A stretch of DNA of 64,000 nucleotides from Firm-08 sp045541535 (GTDB lineage Bacteria; Bacillota; Clostridia; Oscillospirales; QAKW01): contig JAZQJG010000098.1 of the NCBI GenBank assembly GCA_045541535.1, positions 32,584-96,583 on the forward strand, read 5' to 3'. Below the pieces are notes generated by a model, which ran no database searches, was not told the DNA's origin, and was given only the letters and a program-made list of their open reading frames with translations. Made by a program: the position numbers and the translations under genes. Shown piece after piece: positions 26,901 to 35,417 of this stretch (the first letter of the stretch is position 1; each line of letters starts with the position of its first letter).

Positions 26901-28269
26901 CCACTACCTTCACGGCGCCGATTTCAATGATCTGATGTACCGCAGCTGAAAGACCGGTTGTTTCAATATCAAATACGACAAAGGTATCCTTAAAACTCTT
27001 TTTGGCATCACCGCAAATCACAGGCGGTATGGTATCGTCGGCCATATATCCTTCCATACCATACAAGATTTTGACGCCGTGCTCTTTACCGGCGGCGGCA
27101 GCCTGAGGATAGGCCTGGACGTTACCGTGATCGGTGATAGCAATAGCTTTATGTCCCCACTCAGCGGCACGCTTTACAAAATCACCGATTTCGTTGGTAG
27201 CATCCATAGAAGACATTTTTGTATGAAGATGCAGCTCCACACGTTTTTCAGGCGCATTATCCAAAAGCTTTTTCTTGGTAGCGGTGGCGATAGCCGAGGC
27301 GTTTAATATTATATCATCCTCAAAGCGATCATATTCCACCATACCGGAAACAGCAATACAATTACCGTTAGTAAGCTTGCCTTCGTATTTTTCAAACGCA
27401 GTAATACTGTCACGGAATTTTACGACAAAAGAACCGGTCTGATCGGTAATATAAATGGTCGCGCGGATATTTTTACCGTCCCAAAGAACACGGGTATCAA
27501 AACTAAAAATTTCACCAACAATCGTGACCCTACCACTGTCGGGATTCAGCTCACTGATTTTAACGATGGTATCGCCGATTTTCTTTCCACGCAACATTTC
27601 GGAATCCTTGAGATCAAAGGGCATATCCCCTACTGCAAACAGCATCTTAGGATCAACCAGTGACGGCTTACGACGCTGAACCGGTGCCGGAGCCTCCTTT
27701 TGCTGAGATGGCGGAGGAGGCGGAGGAGCCATCATATCAATAGGCGGAGGCACGGGAAGATCAATCTCACCGATTTCGTTGGCATCTTCCGTAATCTGCG
27801 TAACGCCGGTAAAAACAACGTTTACGCTAACGTCAAACCACTGTGCAATCAGTTTACGAATCTGCTCGTCCACCTTGAAAGTTTTCAGAATTGACAAACC
27901 ACCATGGGTAAGTTCAATGGCCAACTCATTCTCATTCAATGTGGCCCGGCTACCGTCCAAAAATCCATTACAATTCCGGTTTTTGGAACGAACATATGCG
28001 ACGATCTCCCGCCACATGTCGTCATTAAACGTAATTTTTGAAAAGCTGACGTCCAGTTGCAAATGTTGCAAACGATACACACGCTCAAGGTCGTCAAACA
28101 CACCTTTGATCATTTTGAAAGGAATAAATTCATTAAACCGAACGTTTCCCAATAAATAGCGTTTTTCTCTTTCAATACGTACGTTTGAAACGATTGCAGA
28201 AGCAAAGGCGGAATCATAATCATCCTTATTCAGTTTCGTAAAAATTTCAAAGAATAAACGTTCCGTCAT
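23917..28269 (-). CDS. polC: DNA polymerase III PolC (Gram-positive type, with proofreading exonuclease)
   Basis: 1450-residue replicative polymerase. Domains in order: an N-terminal domain (to about 190); a proline-rich linker (PPPIDMMAPPPPPPSQQ, about 194-210); an OB fold (about 235-340); a PHP domain split by the exonuclease (HLHTKMSSMDATNEIGDF; FVVFDIETTGLSA for the DEDDh exonuclease); a polymerase core with PDINLNFSGVYQP; and the zinc-binding CPECKYMEWFDD...KKCPNCGTQLSCDG. Length matches the family (about 1440). It lies between ispG and murB, in the same operon as dnaE. Confidence 0.97.
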   Translation of the reverse strand: MTERLFFEIFTKLNKDDYDSAFASAIVSNVRIEREKRYLLGNVRFNEFIPFKMIKGVFDDLERVYRLQHLQLDVSFSKITFNDDMWREIVAYVRSKNRNCNGFLDGSRATLNENELAIELTHGGLSILKTFKVDEQIRKLIAQWFDVSVNVVFTGVTQITEDANEIGEIDLPVPPPIDMMAPPPPPPSQQKEAPAPVQRRKPSLVDPKMLFAVGDMPFDLKDSEMLRGKKIGDTIVKISELNPDSGRVTIVGEIFSFDTRVLWDGKNIRATIYITDQTGSFVVKFRDSITAFEKYEGKLTNGNCIAVSGMVEYDRFEDDIILNASAIATATKKKLLDNAPEKRVELHLHTKMSSMDATNEIGDFVKRAAEWGHKAIAITDHGNVQAYPQAAAAGKEHGVKILYGMEGYMADDTIPPVICGDAKKSFKDTFVVFDIETTGLSAAVHQIIEIGAVKVVGGSIEEEFHTFVRPDCSIPPEIVELTGINDNMVANAPLPDEAFEKFIRFCGEDGVLVAHNANFDVGFMKVCAAKLGRPFDYTYIDTVPLCRYAFPGVRSVKLDTVAKKIHLPNFEHHRAVDDAKTLARIFQFLMNHVTDQTGRDDLDGIRTIVEPELMQLVHKHNRPYHIILLVKNKIGLKNLYKLVTKGSIEHFYSHPVIFKSEIAELREGLIIGSACEAGELFKAVLNGKSDAELCDIASFYDFLEVQPLGNNQYMLRDGLANSSEDLRNFNRKIIALGDQLGKPVCATCDAHFLNKNDEVFRRILQAGQGYGDADQQPPLYFRNTTEMLAEFDYLPPDKAQEIVIKNPNAIADLCEEIIPIPEGMYPPVIEGCEDELREIAYSNAKRIYGDPIPEKVLTRMERELDAIIGNGFAVMYMISQKLVKKSNEDGYFVGSRGSVGSSFAANIVGISEVNPLPPHYLCPECKYMEWFDDGSIGSGFDLPPKKCPNCGTQLSCDGHDIPFETFLGFKGDKVPDINLNFSGVYQPVAHEYVRTMFGAKYVYKAGTIGTLADKTAFGYVKKYFEEKGQQVNKAETLRLVNGCMGTKRTTGQHPAGMVVVPKEYDVFDFCPIQHPADDQTSDILTTHFDFHSLHDTILKFDILGHDVPTLLRKMYDLTGIPFETIPMNDPEVYSLLQSPAALGVTPEQIDCETGTLALPEMGTNFVRGMLMQAKPTNFSELLQISGLSHGTDVWIGNAADLIENGTCTISEVIGTRDNIMVYLIHKGMEPSLAFKIMEIVRKGKAKKLLTQEMIDEMYRVGCPEWYVESCMKIKYMFPKAHAAAYVMGAIRLGWYKIHTPLEFYAAHLSVRPDGFDALEVSKGEDYLRNVIKSIENLGKQAKATETEKATTYQVVIEAMERGVDFLPVSIEHSHATDFTVENGKIRMPFSVFSGVGENAALAIAKTRDEGGFMSQEEFRLQSGVSKTIIELFNQEGVFGDLPASSQVTFF

Positions 28270-28279
28270 ATGTCCTCCG

Positions 28280-29314
28280 TTATAATTTATCTATTTCCGT
28301 TTTTAGTCTATCCAATATTTCATCATAGGGAACCTTACAAATGATTTCACCACGTTTGAACAGCAGTCCCTCCCCTTTACCGCCGGCAATGCCGATATCG
28401 GCTTCACGGGCTTCTCCGGGGCCGTTTACAACGCATCCCATGACGGCAACTTTGATGGGTTTATGAACGTCCTGCAACATTTTTTCTACTTGTTTTGCCA
28501 AGCCAATCAAATCAATTTGTGTTCTACCGCAGGTAGGACAGGAAACAAGCTGAGGCTCACCCGGTAAAAGATCCAAAGCGTTGAGAATTTGACGAGCAGC
28601 AACAATCTCCTCCACCGGATCATCTGTCAAGGAAACACGGATGGTGCTACCAATGCCGTCCAACAGCAAAGCGCCGATGCCGACGGCGTTTTTAATGACA
28701 CCACGAGCGCCGGGGCCTGCTTCAGTTACGCCGATATGCAGCAAATAATCCCGCTCCTTTGCCATCAAACGATAAGCACGGACCATTTCTGCTACGTTAG
28801 AAGATTTCATAGAAATCACAATATCAGTAAAGTTAAACTTTTCCAGCAAAGACGCATGATACAGCGCACTCTCAACCAACGCTTCGGCAGTTGGCGCTCC
28901 GTACTTTTCCAAGATTCCTTTTTCCAGCGATCCGCCGTTTACACCGATGCGGATCGGAATATGATGTGCTTTGCATTTTTCAGCTACCACACGGACATTG
29001 TCGTCACCACCGATATTACCGGGATTGATGCGCACCTTGTCAACACCGGCATCCACAGCCGCCAAAGCAAGCTTGTAATCAAAGTGAATATCTGCCACAA
29101 TGGGCATCGTCGTGTGTGCTTTCAGTGCCTGAATAACGGGAATCGCCTGAAGATCAGGCACCGCCAGTCGCAACACCTGACAGCCGGCCTTTTCCAAAGC
29201 ATCGGCCTGCTGCAATGCTGCTTCAACGTCACCATTAGGGGTTGAAAGCATGGATTGAATCAATACAGGGCAACCGTCCCCGATGGTAAATTTTCCAATT
29301 TTAAGCTGTTTCAT
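28280..29314 (-). CDS. ispG: 4-hydroxy-3-methylbut-2-en-1-yl diphosphate synthase IspG
   Basis: Sixth step of the MEP isoprenoid pathway, converting MEcPP to HMBPP with a 4Fe-4S cluster. 344 residues with TIM-barrel N-terminus (ADIHFDYKLALAAVDAGVDKVRINPGN) and the C-terminal cluster ligands in SCPTCGRTQID and VMGCVVNGPGEA. It lies between rseP and polC; with dxr three genes upstream and ispH at 7587 it supplies the isoprenoid units used by the uppS product. Confidence 0.96.
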   Translation of the reverse strand: MKQLKIGKFTIGDGCPVLIQSMLSTPNGDVEAALQQADALEKAGCQVLRLAVPDLQAIPVIQALKAHTTMPIVADIHFDYKLALAAVDAGVDKVRINPGNIGGDDNVRVVAEKCKAHHIPIRIGVNGGSLEKGILEKYGAPTAEALVESALYHASLLEKFNFTDIVISMKSSNVAEMVRAYRLMAKERDYLLHIGVTEAGPGARGVIKNAVGIGALLLDGIGSTIRVSLTDDPVEEIVAARQILNALDLLPGEPQLVSCPTCGRTQIDLIGLAKQVEKMLQDVHKPIKVAVMGCVVNGPGEAREADIGIAGGKGEGLLFKRGEIICKVPYDEILDRLKTEIDKL

Positions 29315-29322
29315 ATAAACTC

Positions 29323-30372
29323 CTAAAAGAGATTGATAACATCCTTTACGGTAATGATTATCATCAAAAGCATCAGCAATCCAAAGCCAATGGTATTTAT
29401 GGCCATCTCTACTTTTTCATTCAGTTTTTTGCGAAAGACCGCTTCATAACCGAGCAAAACGATTCTTCCACCATCCAACGCCGGAAACGGAAGCAGATTC
29501 ACCACGCCCAAATTGATGGAAATCATTGCCATCATCAAAAACAGTGAGGCAAAATCAATGCCCTTTTCCGTAGACACCGTTTCTCCGACGATCTTTGTGG
29601 TGCCAACTACCCCGCTGACGTTATTAATGTTGGCTTTTCCGGTGATCAAAGAGCCGAAAAATGAATAAATGGAACGGGAAAGAGATACCGTACTGTTGAA
29701 AGAATATTCCAACGTGCTCCAAACCGTCTTTTTGGCGGGATTAACATAAAAATCAACGCTGTAAAAGCTACCGGCGTAATCCGTGTCCGTAACTGGAAGA
29801 AGGACGTCGTTTACTTCCACCTTTTTTCCGTCTCGAATCACCACAAAATCCAACGGCTCTTTTACATCCATAGAGCAAGCATAGCCTATATCGTTGTAAG
29901 TGAAAATACGATATCCGTTGATTGAATGAATTTTATCCTGTTCTTGTAAACCATAACCAACAGAAACCGCATCATCGTGAAACTGATCGATTACCGTGGT
30001 GGGATAAGCTCTCCAGCCAGCCAACGCACCGTATACCAGGCAAGTCAGCAAAAAACCAAAGATCAAATTATTAAAAGCGCCGGCAAACAGAATGATAAAC
30101 CGTTTCCATTTGGGCTTGTTATTAAAGGAATTCTCATCCGTTCCCTCGCCGTCTTCACCATCCATTTGAACAAAACCGCCAATCGGAAAAAGACGAAGAG
30201 AATATAGGGTTTCTTTACCTTGCTTTTTAAAAATCGTAGGTCCCATTCCAAGGCCAAATTCATTGATCTTAACTTTAGCCCAGCGAGCGGTTAAAAAATG
30301 ACCAAGTTCGTGAACTAAAATCAATACACCGAACATCAACACGGTAAGCACGATGGTAACTACTGTTTGCAT
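29323..30372 (-). CDS. rseP: RIP metalloprotease RseP (site-2 protease, M50)
   Basis: Membrane zinc protease that cleaves transmembrane segments of anti-sigma factors, signal peptides or, in spore formers, related substrates. 349 residues. The zinc motif HELGHF has H21, E22 and H25 inside the first membrane helix; the PDZ domain lies around residues 120-200; LLPFPALDGGRIV gives the third ligand near residue 300, between the last helices. Its start overlaps the end of dxr by 13 bases. The dxr-rseP-ispG order is conserved in many Firmicutes. Confidence 0.95.
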   Translation of the reverse strand: MQTVVTIVLTVLMFGVLILVHELGHFLTARWAKVKINEFGLGMGPTIFKKQGKETLYSLRLFPIGGFVQMDGEDGEGTDENSFNNKPKWKRFIILFAGAFNNLIFGFLLTCLVYGALAGWRAYPTTVIDQFHDDAVSVGYGLQEQDKIHSINGYRIFTYNDIGYACSMDVKEPLDFVVIRDGKKVEVNDVLLPVTDTDYAGSFYSVDFYVNPAKKTVWSTLEYSFNSTVSLSRSIYSFFGSLITGKANINNVSGVVGTTKIVGETVSTEKGIDFASLFLMMAMISINLGVVNLLPFPALDGGRIVLLGYEAVFRKKLNEKVEMAINTIGFGLLMLLMIIITVKDVINLF

Positions 30373-31532
30373 AAATCCTCCTGACCGAATGAACTATTTA
30401 CAAAATGACGAGCCCAAGCGTCGGTATCCAACACGTCCTGTAATGTATATTCGGCAACGTCGTTTGAAAATGTATGAAAACATTGCTCCACAATTTCACC
30501 GATCTCACAAAAATCAATTTTGTCCTGCAAAAACAGTGCAACCGCCTGTTCATTAGCGCCGTTGACTGCCGCAGGATACAATCCGCCACGAGCAAGCGCC
30601 CTACGACAAACGTCCAGACACTTAAACACCCCAGTGTCAACGTCTTCAAAATGCAAGGTTTTGCCATACAAATCAAGCCCCAGCGTTTCGGCAGGCGCCG
30701 GAGCACGATCGGGATAGGTAAAGGCATACTGAATGGGAATCTCCATACTGGGAACCCCCATTTGGGCCAATACGGCGTGATCCTCAAATTCCACCATGGA
30801 ATGAACGATACTCTCGGGATGCACCACGACTTTTATACGCTCTGCCGGTACGTCAAACAGCCATCTGGCCTCTATGACCTCCAGCCCTTTGTTCATCATC
30901 GTAGCACTGTCAATGGTAATTTTTGCTCCCATAGACCAATTGGGATGGCGAAGGGCCTGTTCTTTTGTCACCTCACGGAGTTGTTTGGCAGTATAGCCTC
31001 TGAATGGGCCGCCGGAGGCAGTGAGCAAAATGTTCTCAACTTTATTATGCACCGTTTGTTGCAAACATTGAAAAATTGCACTATGTTCGCTGTCAACAGG
31101 ATAAATATGAATCCCTTTTTCCTGCGCTTTGCTCATAATCAGTTGACCGGCACACACCAAGGTCTCCTTATTGGCAAGAGCAATATCCTTACCGGCTTCA
31201 ATAGCAGCAAGCGTGGGGACAAGACCAATCATACCAACCATAGAGGTCAGCACGATATCAGCTTCCTCCAGCGTAGCCACAGTGACGTTGCCCTCTTGTC
31301 CGGTAAGAATCTGTGTAGATAAATCTTTAATTTTTTCTTTAAGTTTAGCGGCTTGTTCCGCATCGTAAACGGAAACCACACGAGGTCTGAACTCACGAAT
31401 TTGTTCTTCTAAAAGTTCAATGTTTTTATAAGCACTTAAAGCGCCCACGGTATATCCGAGTCTTCGGATCACCGTAAGCGCTTGTGTACCTATGGAACCT
31501 GTGCTGCCTAAAATAGCAATCGTTTTCATCAT
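30360..31532 (-). CDS. dxr: 1-deoxy-D-xylulose 5-phosphate reductoisomerase
   Basis: Second, committed step of the MEP pathway (DXP to MEP, NADPH). 390 residues: NADPH-binding GSTGSIGTQAL near the start, the ANKETLVCAG loop, the PVDSEHSAIFQCL metal/substrate region and the TASGGPFRG flexible loop. Two ATGs in tandem; either may be used. It overlaps cdsA upstream by four bases and rseP downstream by 13. Confidence 0.96.
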   Translation of the reverse strand: MMKTIAILGSTGSIGTQALTVIRRLGYTVGALSAYKNIELLEEQIREFRPRVVSVYDAEQAAKLKEKIKDLSTQILTGQEGNVTVATLEEADIVLTSMVGMIGLVPTLAAIEAGKDIALANKETLVCAGQLIMSKAQEKGIHIYPVDSEHSAIFQCLQQTVHNKVENILLTASGGPFRGYTAKQLREVTKEQALRHPNWSMGAKITIDSATMMNKGLEVIEARWLFDVPAERIKVVVHPESIVHSMVEFEDHAVLAQMGVPSMEIPIQYAFTYPDRAPAPAETLGLDLYGKTLHFEDVDTGVFKCLDVCRRALARGGLYPAAVNGANEQAVALFLQDKIDFCEIGEIVEQCFHTFSNDVAEYTLQDVLDTDAWARHFVNSSFGQEDLCKQ

Positions 31533-32383
31533 ACAACAATAGGCTGAATGCTCAGCAACATATAAAAGGTGGGTGCGATGAAGATCAAAGAATCCAGGCG
31601 ATCTAATACCCCGCCGTGACCGGGCAAAATACTACCGAAGTCCTTGATTCCATAGGAACGTTTGATCATAGAGAAAGATAAATCTCCGATCTGACCCACA
31701 ATGGTACAAACAAAAGAGTAAAGCAACACCAATTCCCAACGGATGGTGACATTTCCGAATTCTTGATACACCAGTGCGCTGATGCAGAAAAAGATAACAC
31801 AGCACACCGCTCCACCCAAAGAGCCCTCAATGGATTTTTTGGGGCTGACAAGCGGCGCAAATTTGTGCTTGCCGATACAAATACCGATCAAATACGCAAA
31901 AATATCCGTAACCCATGCGCCGCCGACAATGGCAAGAATCATATAAAACAAGCCGTGATCCAAACGACGAATGTAAATGATACAAGACATAAAAGAAGAA
32001 ATGATCAGCGAAAGAAACATAATTGCTGTAGTGTTATTAAATTTTAAGGTTTTCATATTGCACATTAAGAGCAAAAAGGAAACCATACAGTAAGCAAAGG
32101 ACAAAATAATAACACCGTAAAAGGCGCTCCGTCCCGGAATGATATAGGGCTTAAAAGCAAATACCAAGGGATTAAGCGCGCCAAAAATCAAACTGGGCAA
32201 AATAAACACTTTTTTCTCATCGGCATACCCGGTGCCCCGAATCGCTTCCCAAATACAAAAACAAACCAAAAGCGAAATGGAAATTTCGAATAAGGGGCTG
32301 GAGAATGAGGTAAGAAAAATCAACGCAAATACGGCAAAGACAATCAAGCTTGAATAAAAGCGGGTCAAAATGTTTTGTTTCAT
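31529..32383 (-). CDS. cdsA: Phosphatidate cytidylyltransferase CdsA
   Basis: Makes CDP-diacylglycerol from phosphatidic acid and CTP, the branch point of phospholipid synthesis. 284 residues with about eight hydrophobic helices. The family signature is in the C-terminal part: WVTDIFAYLIGICIGKHK then SPKKSIEGSLGG and the DRLDSL end. It overlaps both uppS and dxr by four bases, so the block is tightly coupled. Confidence 0.95.
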   Translation of the reverse strand: MKQNILTRFYSSLIVFAVFALIFLTSFSSPLFEISISLLVCFCIWEAIRGTGYADEKKVFILPSLIFGALNPLVFAFKPYIIPGRSAFYGVIILSFAYCMVSFLLLMCNMKTLKFNNTTAIMFLSLIISSFMSCIIYIRRLDHGLFYMILAIVGGAWVTDIFAYLIGICIGKHKFAPLVSPKKSIEGSLGGAVCCVIFFCISALVYQEFGNVTIRWELVLLYSFVCTIVGQIGDLSFSMIKRSYGIKDFGSILPGHGGVLDRLDSLIFIAPTFYMLLSIQPIVV

Positions 32384-33126
32384 ATAGCGCCAAATCTCCT
32401 TTCTCTGTTTTGATAATGAATGATGGCTTGTACCAAATTTTCAGGCTTGTAATCAGGCCACAAAATTTCATCAAAGTAAAATTCGCTGTACGCACTTTGC
32501 CACAGCAAAAAATTGGATAAGCGGTATTCCCCGCTGGGACGAATGATCAGATCACATTCCGACAAGTCATCAAAATACAAATGATCTGAAATTATTTCCT
32601 CGGAAATATCGTTTGCAAGGAGCTCCCCTTTTTCAACTTTCCGGGCAATGCGTCGAACGCCATCTGCAATTTCTTTACGACCGCCGTAGTTCAACGCAAC
32701 ATTCAGCGTTTTAGGAGCATATTTTTCACTCTCACGTTCCAAAAGACGAATCCGCTCAACCATAGCTGGGTCCAGTGGCGAGAGGTCACCCAAAAAGCGA
32801 ACACGCACCTTACGCACGTCGCAATCACGTAAACCTTCCTCAACGTAGTCTTTTAAAATGGACATGATTTTATCCACTTCTTCTTTGGGGCGTTTCCAGT
32901 TCTCGGTAGAAAAAGCATAAAAGGTAACCTGTTCAATACCGAGATCGCCGGCAAATTGAGAAATGGTGCGAAAGGCCTGAATTCCCGCAAGGTGACCTGC
33001 CGTGCGAGGCAATCCCCTCTTTTGCGCCCAACGTCCGTTTCCGTCCATGATAAGTCCGATATGACGAGGCAAATTGTTCAGATCCAAACCTTCTGTGACT
33101 GGCTTTTTCTTTGAAAACAAACTCAT
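32380..33126 (-). CDS. uppS: Isoprenyl transferase (undecaprenyl diphosphate synthase)
   Basis: cis-prenyltransferase making undecaprenyl diphosphate, the lipid carrier for peptidoglycan and surface glycans such as those assembled by the 13157-16530 cluster. 248 residues. IMDGNGRWAQKRG carries the catalytic aspartate D28; FYAFSTENWKRP and the C-terminal RPSGEYRLSNFLLWQSAYSE match the family. Four-base overlap with cdsA. Confidence 0.96.
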   Translation of the reverse strand: MSLFSKKKPVTEGLDLNNLPRHIGLIMDGNGRWAQKRGLPRTAGHLAGIQAFRTISQFAGDLGIEQVTFYAFSTENWKRPKEEVDKIMSILKDYVEEGLRDCDVRKVRVRFLGDLSPLDPAMVERIRLLERESEKYAPKTLNVALNYGGRKEIADGVRRIARKVEKGELLANDISEEIISDHLYFDDLSECDLIIRPSGEYRLSNFLLWQSAYSEFYFDEILWPDYKPENLVQAIIHYQNRERRFGAI

Positions 33127-33151
33127 AAAAACTCCTAAATAATGGAAAATT

Positions 33152-33171
33152 GACCCCTCCGAAGAGGGGTC
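33152..33171 (-). terminator. UUCG-capped hairpin between frr and uppS
   Basis: Eight-bp stem GACCCCTC / GAGGGGTC closed by TTCG on the minus strand, followed by AATTTT. It may act as a partial terminator or attenuator, or as an RNA stability element, inside the pyrH-dnaE block. Confidence 0.5.
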
Positions 33172-33178
33172 GGAATAA

Positions 33179-33730
33179 TTATACGGACATTACTTCCTTT
33201 TCCTTGTCAGCAATCAAGGCATCGATATCCTTACAATACTTATCCGTCAGCTTTTGAATATCGTTCTCTGCGCCCTTTAAATCGTCCTCGGTCATTTCAC
33301 CGGCCTTTTGCATTTTCTTGAAAGAATCCAGTGCATCACGGCGAATGGAACGAATGGCAACCTTGCTGTCCTCACCCATCTTCTTTACGTCTTTAACCAA
33401 TTCCTTGCGGCGCTCTTCGGTGGGCTGCGGGAAAGTCAGACGAACGGCTTTATCATCAGTGCTGGGTGTAATACCCAGATCGGAAGCGAGAATTGCTTTC
33501 TCAATCGGTTTAACCAGAGAAGCGTCCCAAGGCTGAACATAAAGTACACGAGGCTCGGGAACGGAAATGGCGGCAACCTGATTCAGCGGAGAAGGAACGC
33601 CGTAATACTCAACCGTAATACGGTCCAGTACGGCAGCATTTGCTCTGCCAGCCCGCAGGCTTCCCAAATCTCTGGTGAGTACCTGGATAGTCTTCTGCAT
33701 TTTGGTTTCAAATTCAACATACTTACTCAT
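33179..33730 (-). CDS. frr: Ribosome recycling factor
   Basis: Splits post-termination ribosomes together with EF-G. 183 residues, the standard length (about 185). The N-terminal LRAGRANAAVLDRITVEYYG and the central RRKELVKDVKKMGEDSKVAIRSIRRDA are diagnostic of the two-domain RRF fold. It follows pyrH by two bases, a near-universal pair. Confidence 0.97.
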   Translation of the reverse strand: MSKYVEFETKMQKTIQVLTRDLGSLRAGRANAAVLDRITVEYYGVPSPLNQVAAISVPEPRVLYVQPWDASLVKPIEKAILASDLGITPSTDDKAVRLTFPQPTEERRKELVKDVKKMGEDSKVAIRSIRRDALDSFKKMQKAGEMTEDDLKGAENDIQKLTDKYCKDIDALIADKEKEVMSV

Positions 33731-33732
33731 AA

Positions 33733-34449
33733 TTAAAACTCCTTTGCAACAAGTGTGCCAATATCGTCGCCCCGAACGGCACGAATAATATTTTCGGGAT
33801 CGGACATATCAAATACATAGATCGGAATACTGTTATCACGGCATATGGCAGTAGCAGCGCCGTCCAGCACGTGAAGATCTTTTGCAAGCATTTCATCCAA
33901 GGAAAGATGATCATAACGAGTGGCATCCGGATTCTTTTTGGGATCGTCAGTGTACACACCGTCAACGTTGGTCGCCTTGAAAATCACGTTGGCATTAATT
34001 TCCGCTGCGCGCAGTGCAGCAGCGGTATCAGTGGAGAAATAAGGATTGCCGGTTCCGCAACCAAATATTACGATTCTCCCCTTTTCCAAATGACGAACTG
34101 CGCGATTGCGAATATAAAGCTCGGCAATCTGTCTCATCTCAATAGCGGTCTGCACTCTGGAATCAACGCCTAACTGGGAAAAAGCGTCGTGAATTGCCAA
34201 AGCGTTCATCGTGGTAGCCAGCATACCGATATGGTCCGCTCTGGTGCGATCCATATACTGATTACTTCTGCCTCTCCAATAGTTACCGCCGCCAACAACG
34301 ATTGCAATATCGGCACCCATTTCCTTACATACCTTGATCTTTTCACAGATCTTAAGCAAATTTTCAAAGTCAATACCCATTGATTTGCCGTTTGCCAGCG
34401 CCTCACCGCTGAGCTTAAGTAAGATCCGTTTGTACTTTAACCCGGCCAT
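33733..34449 (-). CDS. pyrH: Uridylate kinase (UMP kinase)
   Basis: Phosphorylates UMP to UDP, feeding RNA, DNA and UDP-sugar synthesis. 238 residues of the amino acid kinase fold: KLSGEALANGKSMGID, VVGGGNYWRG, DHIGMLATTMNALA and the C-terminal TNVDGVYTDDPKKNPDA. The ribosome site AGGAGG precedes the ATG. First gene of the twelve-gene block, directly behind a promoter. Confidence 0.97.
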   Translation of the reverse strand: MAGLKYKRILLKLSGEALANGKSMGIDFENLLKICEKIKVCKEMGADIAIVVGGGNYWRGRSNQYMDRTRADHIGMLATTMNALAIHDAFSQLGVDSRVQTAIEMRQIAELYIRNRAVRHLEKGRIVIFGCGTGNPYFSTDTAAALRAAEINANVIFKATNVDGVYTDDPKKNPDATRYDHLSLDEMLAKDLHVLDGAATAICRDNSIPIYVFDMSDPENIIRAVRGDDIGTLVAKEF

Positions 34450-34479
34450 ACTCCGCCTCCTAAAAACTTTATTATATAT

Positions 34480-34508
34480 AATATATAAAATTTTCTACAA
34501 TTTGTAAA
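34480..34508 (-). promoter_or_regulatory. SigA-type promoter for the pyrH-dnaE block
   Basis: Minus strand: TTTACA at 34508-34503, 17-base spacer, TATATT at 34485-34480, about 30 bases before the pyrH ATG. Confidence 0.6.
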
Positions 34509-34544
34509 TAGAATTATAAAAAATTCTTAATTTTTTCACATTAA

Positions 34545-34572
34545 AAAAGCAAAGCGGTTACGCTTTGCTTTT
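34545..34572 (-). terminator. Terminator overlapping the thiT stop
   Basis: Twelve-bp stem AAAAGCAAAGCG / CGCTTTGCTTTT with a 4-base loop; on the minus strand it continues into a run of six T. The upstream arm is the last four codons of thiT, and its stop codon lies in the loop. Confidence 0.88.
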
Positions 34573-35361
34573 CATTTTTGAGGAAATGAGGAAAAGGATG
34601 AGCCATAAAAGAACACATCCCGCCGTAACCCCTAAGAGTAACAGCACGTTAATTTCACTCATACCTGTCCAACTAAATCCGTCTTCCGTTTGAAGTGCAG
34701 AAAACAAATATAGAGCATCAAACACGACACCAACAACCAAAGCAAGGATGCCAATTCCCTCCAATGCAATCACCTTACCGGGCTGATGCTGTTTGTTTGC
34801 CGTGATACGCTCACCCTTAAAATTCAAAATGCGAGTTAAATACCACACTCCGGCCGCAGTAACAATAGTTTCAGGGATCATATAGGCAGCATTATAAGCA
34901 AGAGAATAAACCATACCGCCGATTTCGGGGATGGAAACGCCGGCCCACACGGTACATCCCGAGATAAAATGACACACGAAACGCAAAAAACAGCACAGCA
35001 GAACGCCGGACAACATAGACGCCGTTTGAGATTGCATTATATTTTTAAAAATTCCCGCAAGTCCCAAAACCACGAAAGCGAAAATATAGTCCAAAAAGAT
35101 GATTGCGCAAACCGCCGCAAAAGATGTGCCGTAGCGCAGATTGTTCATACCAAGAAGCATTTGCAGTACGGCATAAACCAAGGCCGTCAATAGGCCCCAT
35201 TTGGTGCCGCGACGGTACGCCAGTAAAAGGATCGGCAGCATTGCGCACGCAGTAACAGAACCGCCAAAGGGCATTTCTACCAACGTTACCATACTCAAAA
35301 CCGTGGCAAGGGCGATCATTGCCGCGCCTTCCACAAGCGCCAGTAAATTACTTTTTTTCAT
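34558..35361 (-). CDS. thiT: Thiamine transporter substrate-binding component ThiT (ECF S component)
   Basis: 267 residues with six to seven membrane helices. The LLAYRRGTKWGLLTALVYAVLQ segment and NNLRYGTSF...FLDYIFAF match the thiamine-specific ThiT/YuaJ family, which binds thiamine outside the cell and works with a shared EcfAA'T energy module (not in this window). A further hydrophobic C-terminal extension (about residues 210-260) is longer than the compact family form (about 190). A TPP riboswitch upstream independently supports thiamine as substrate. Monocistronic. Confidence 0.93.
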   Translation of the reverse strand: MKKSNLLALVEGAAMIALATVLSMVTLVEMPFGGSVTACAMLPILLLAYRRGTKWGLLTALVYAVLQMLLGMNNLRYGTSFAAVCAIIFLDYIFAFVVLGLAGIFKNIMQSQTASMLSGVLLCCFLRFVCHFISGCTVWAGVSIPEIGGMVYSLAYNAAYMIPETIVTAAGVWYLTRILNFKGERITANKQHQPGKVIALEGIGILALVVGVVFDALYLFSALQTEDGFSWTGMSEINVLLLLGVTAGCVLLWLILFLISSKMKSKA

Positions 35362-35377
35362 AAAAACCTCCGTATAA

Positions 35378-35413
35378 CAAAAAATCCTATGCGCCGATAA
35401 TGGCGCATAGGAT
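35378..35413 (-). terminator. Expression-platform terminator of the TPP riboswitch
   Basis: Twelve-bp perfect stem ATCCTATGCGCC / GGCGCATAGGAT with a 6-base loop, followed on the minus strand by six T. It lies between the aptamer and the thiT ribosome site, so ligand-bound RNA would end here and thiT would be off when TPP is plentiful. Confidence 0.9.
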
Positions 35414-35417
35414 GCAC

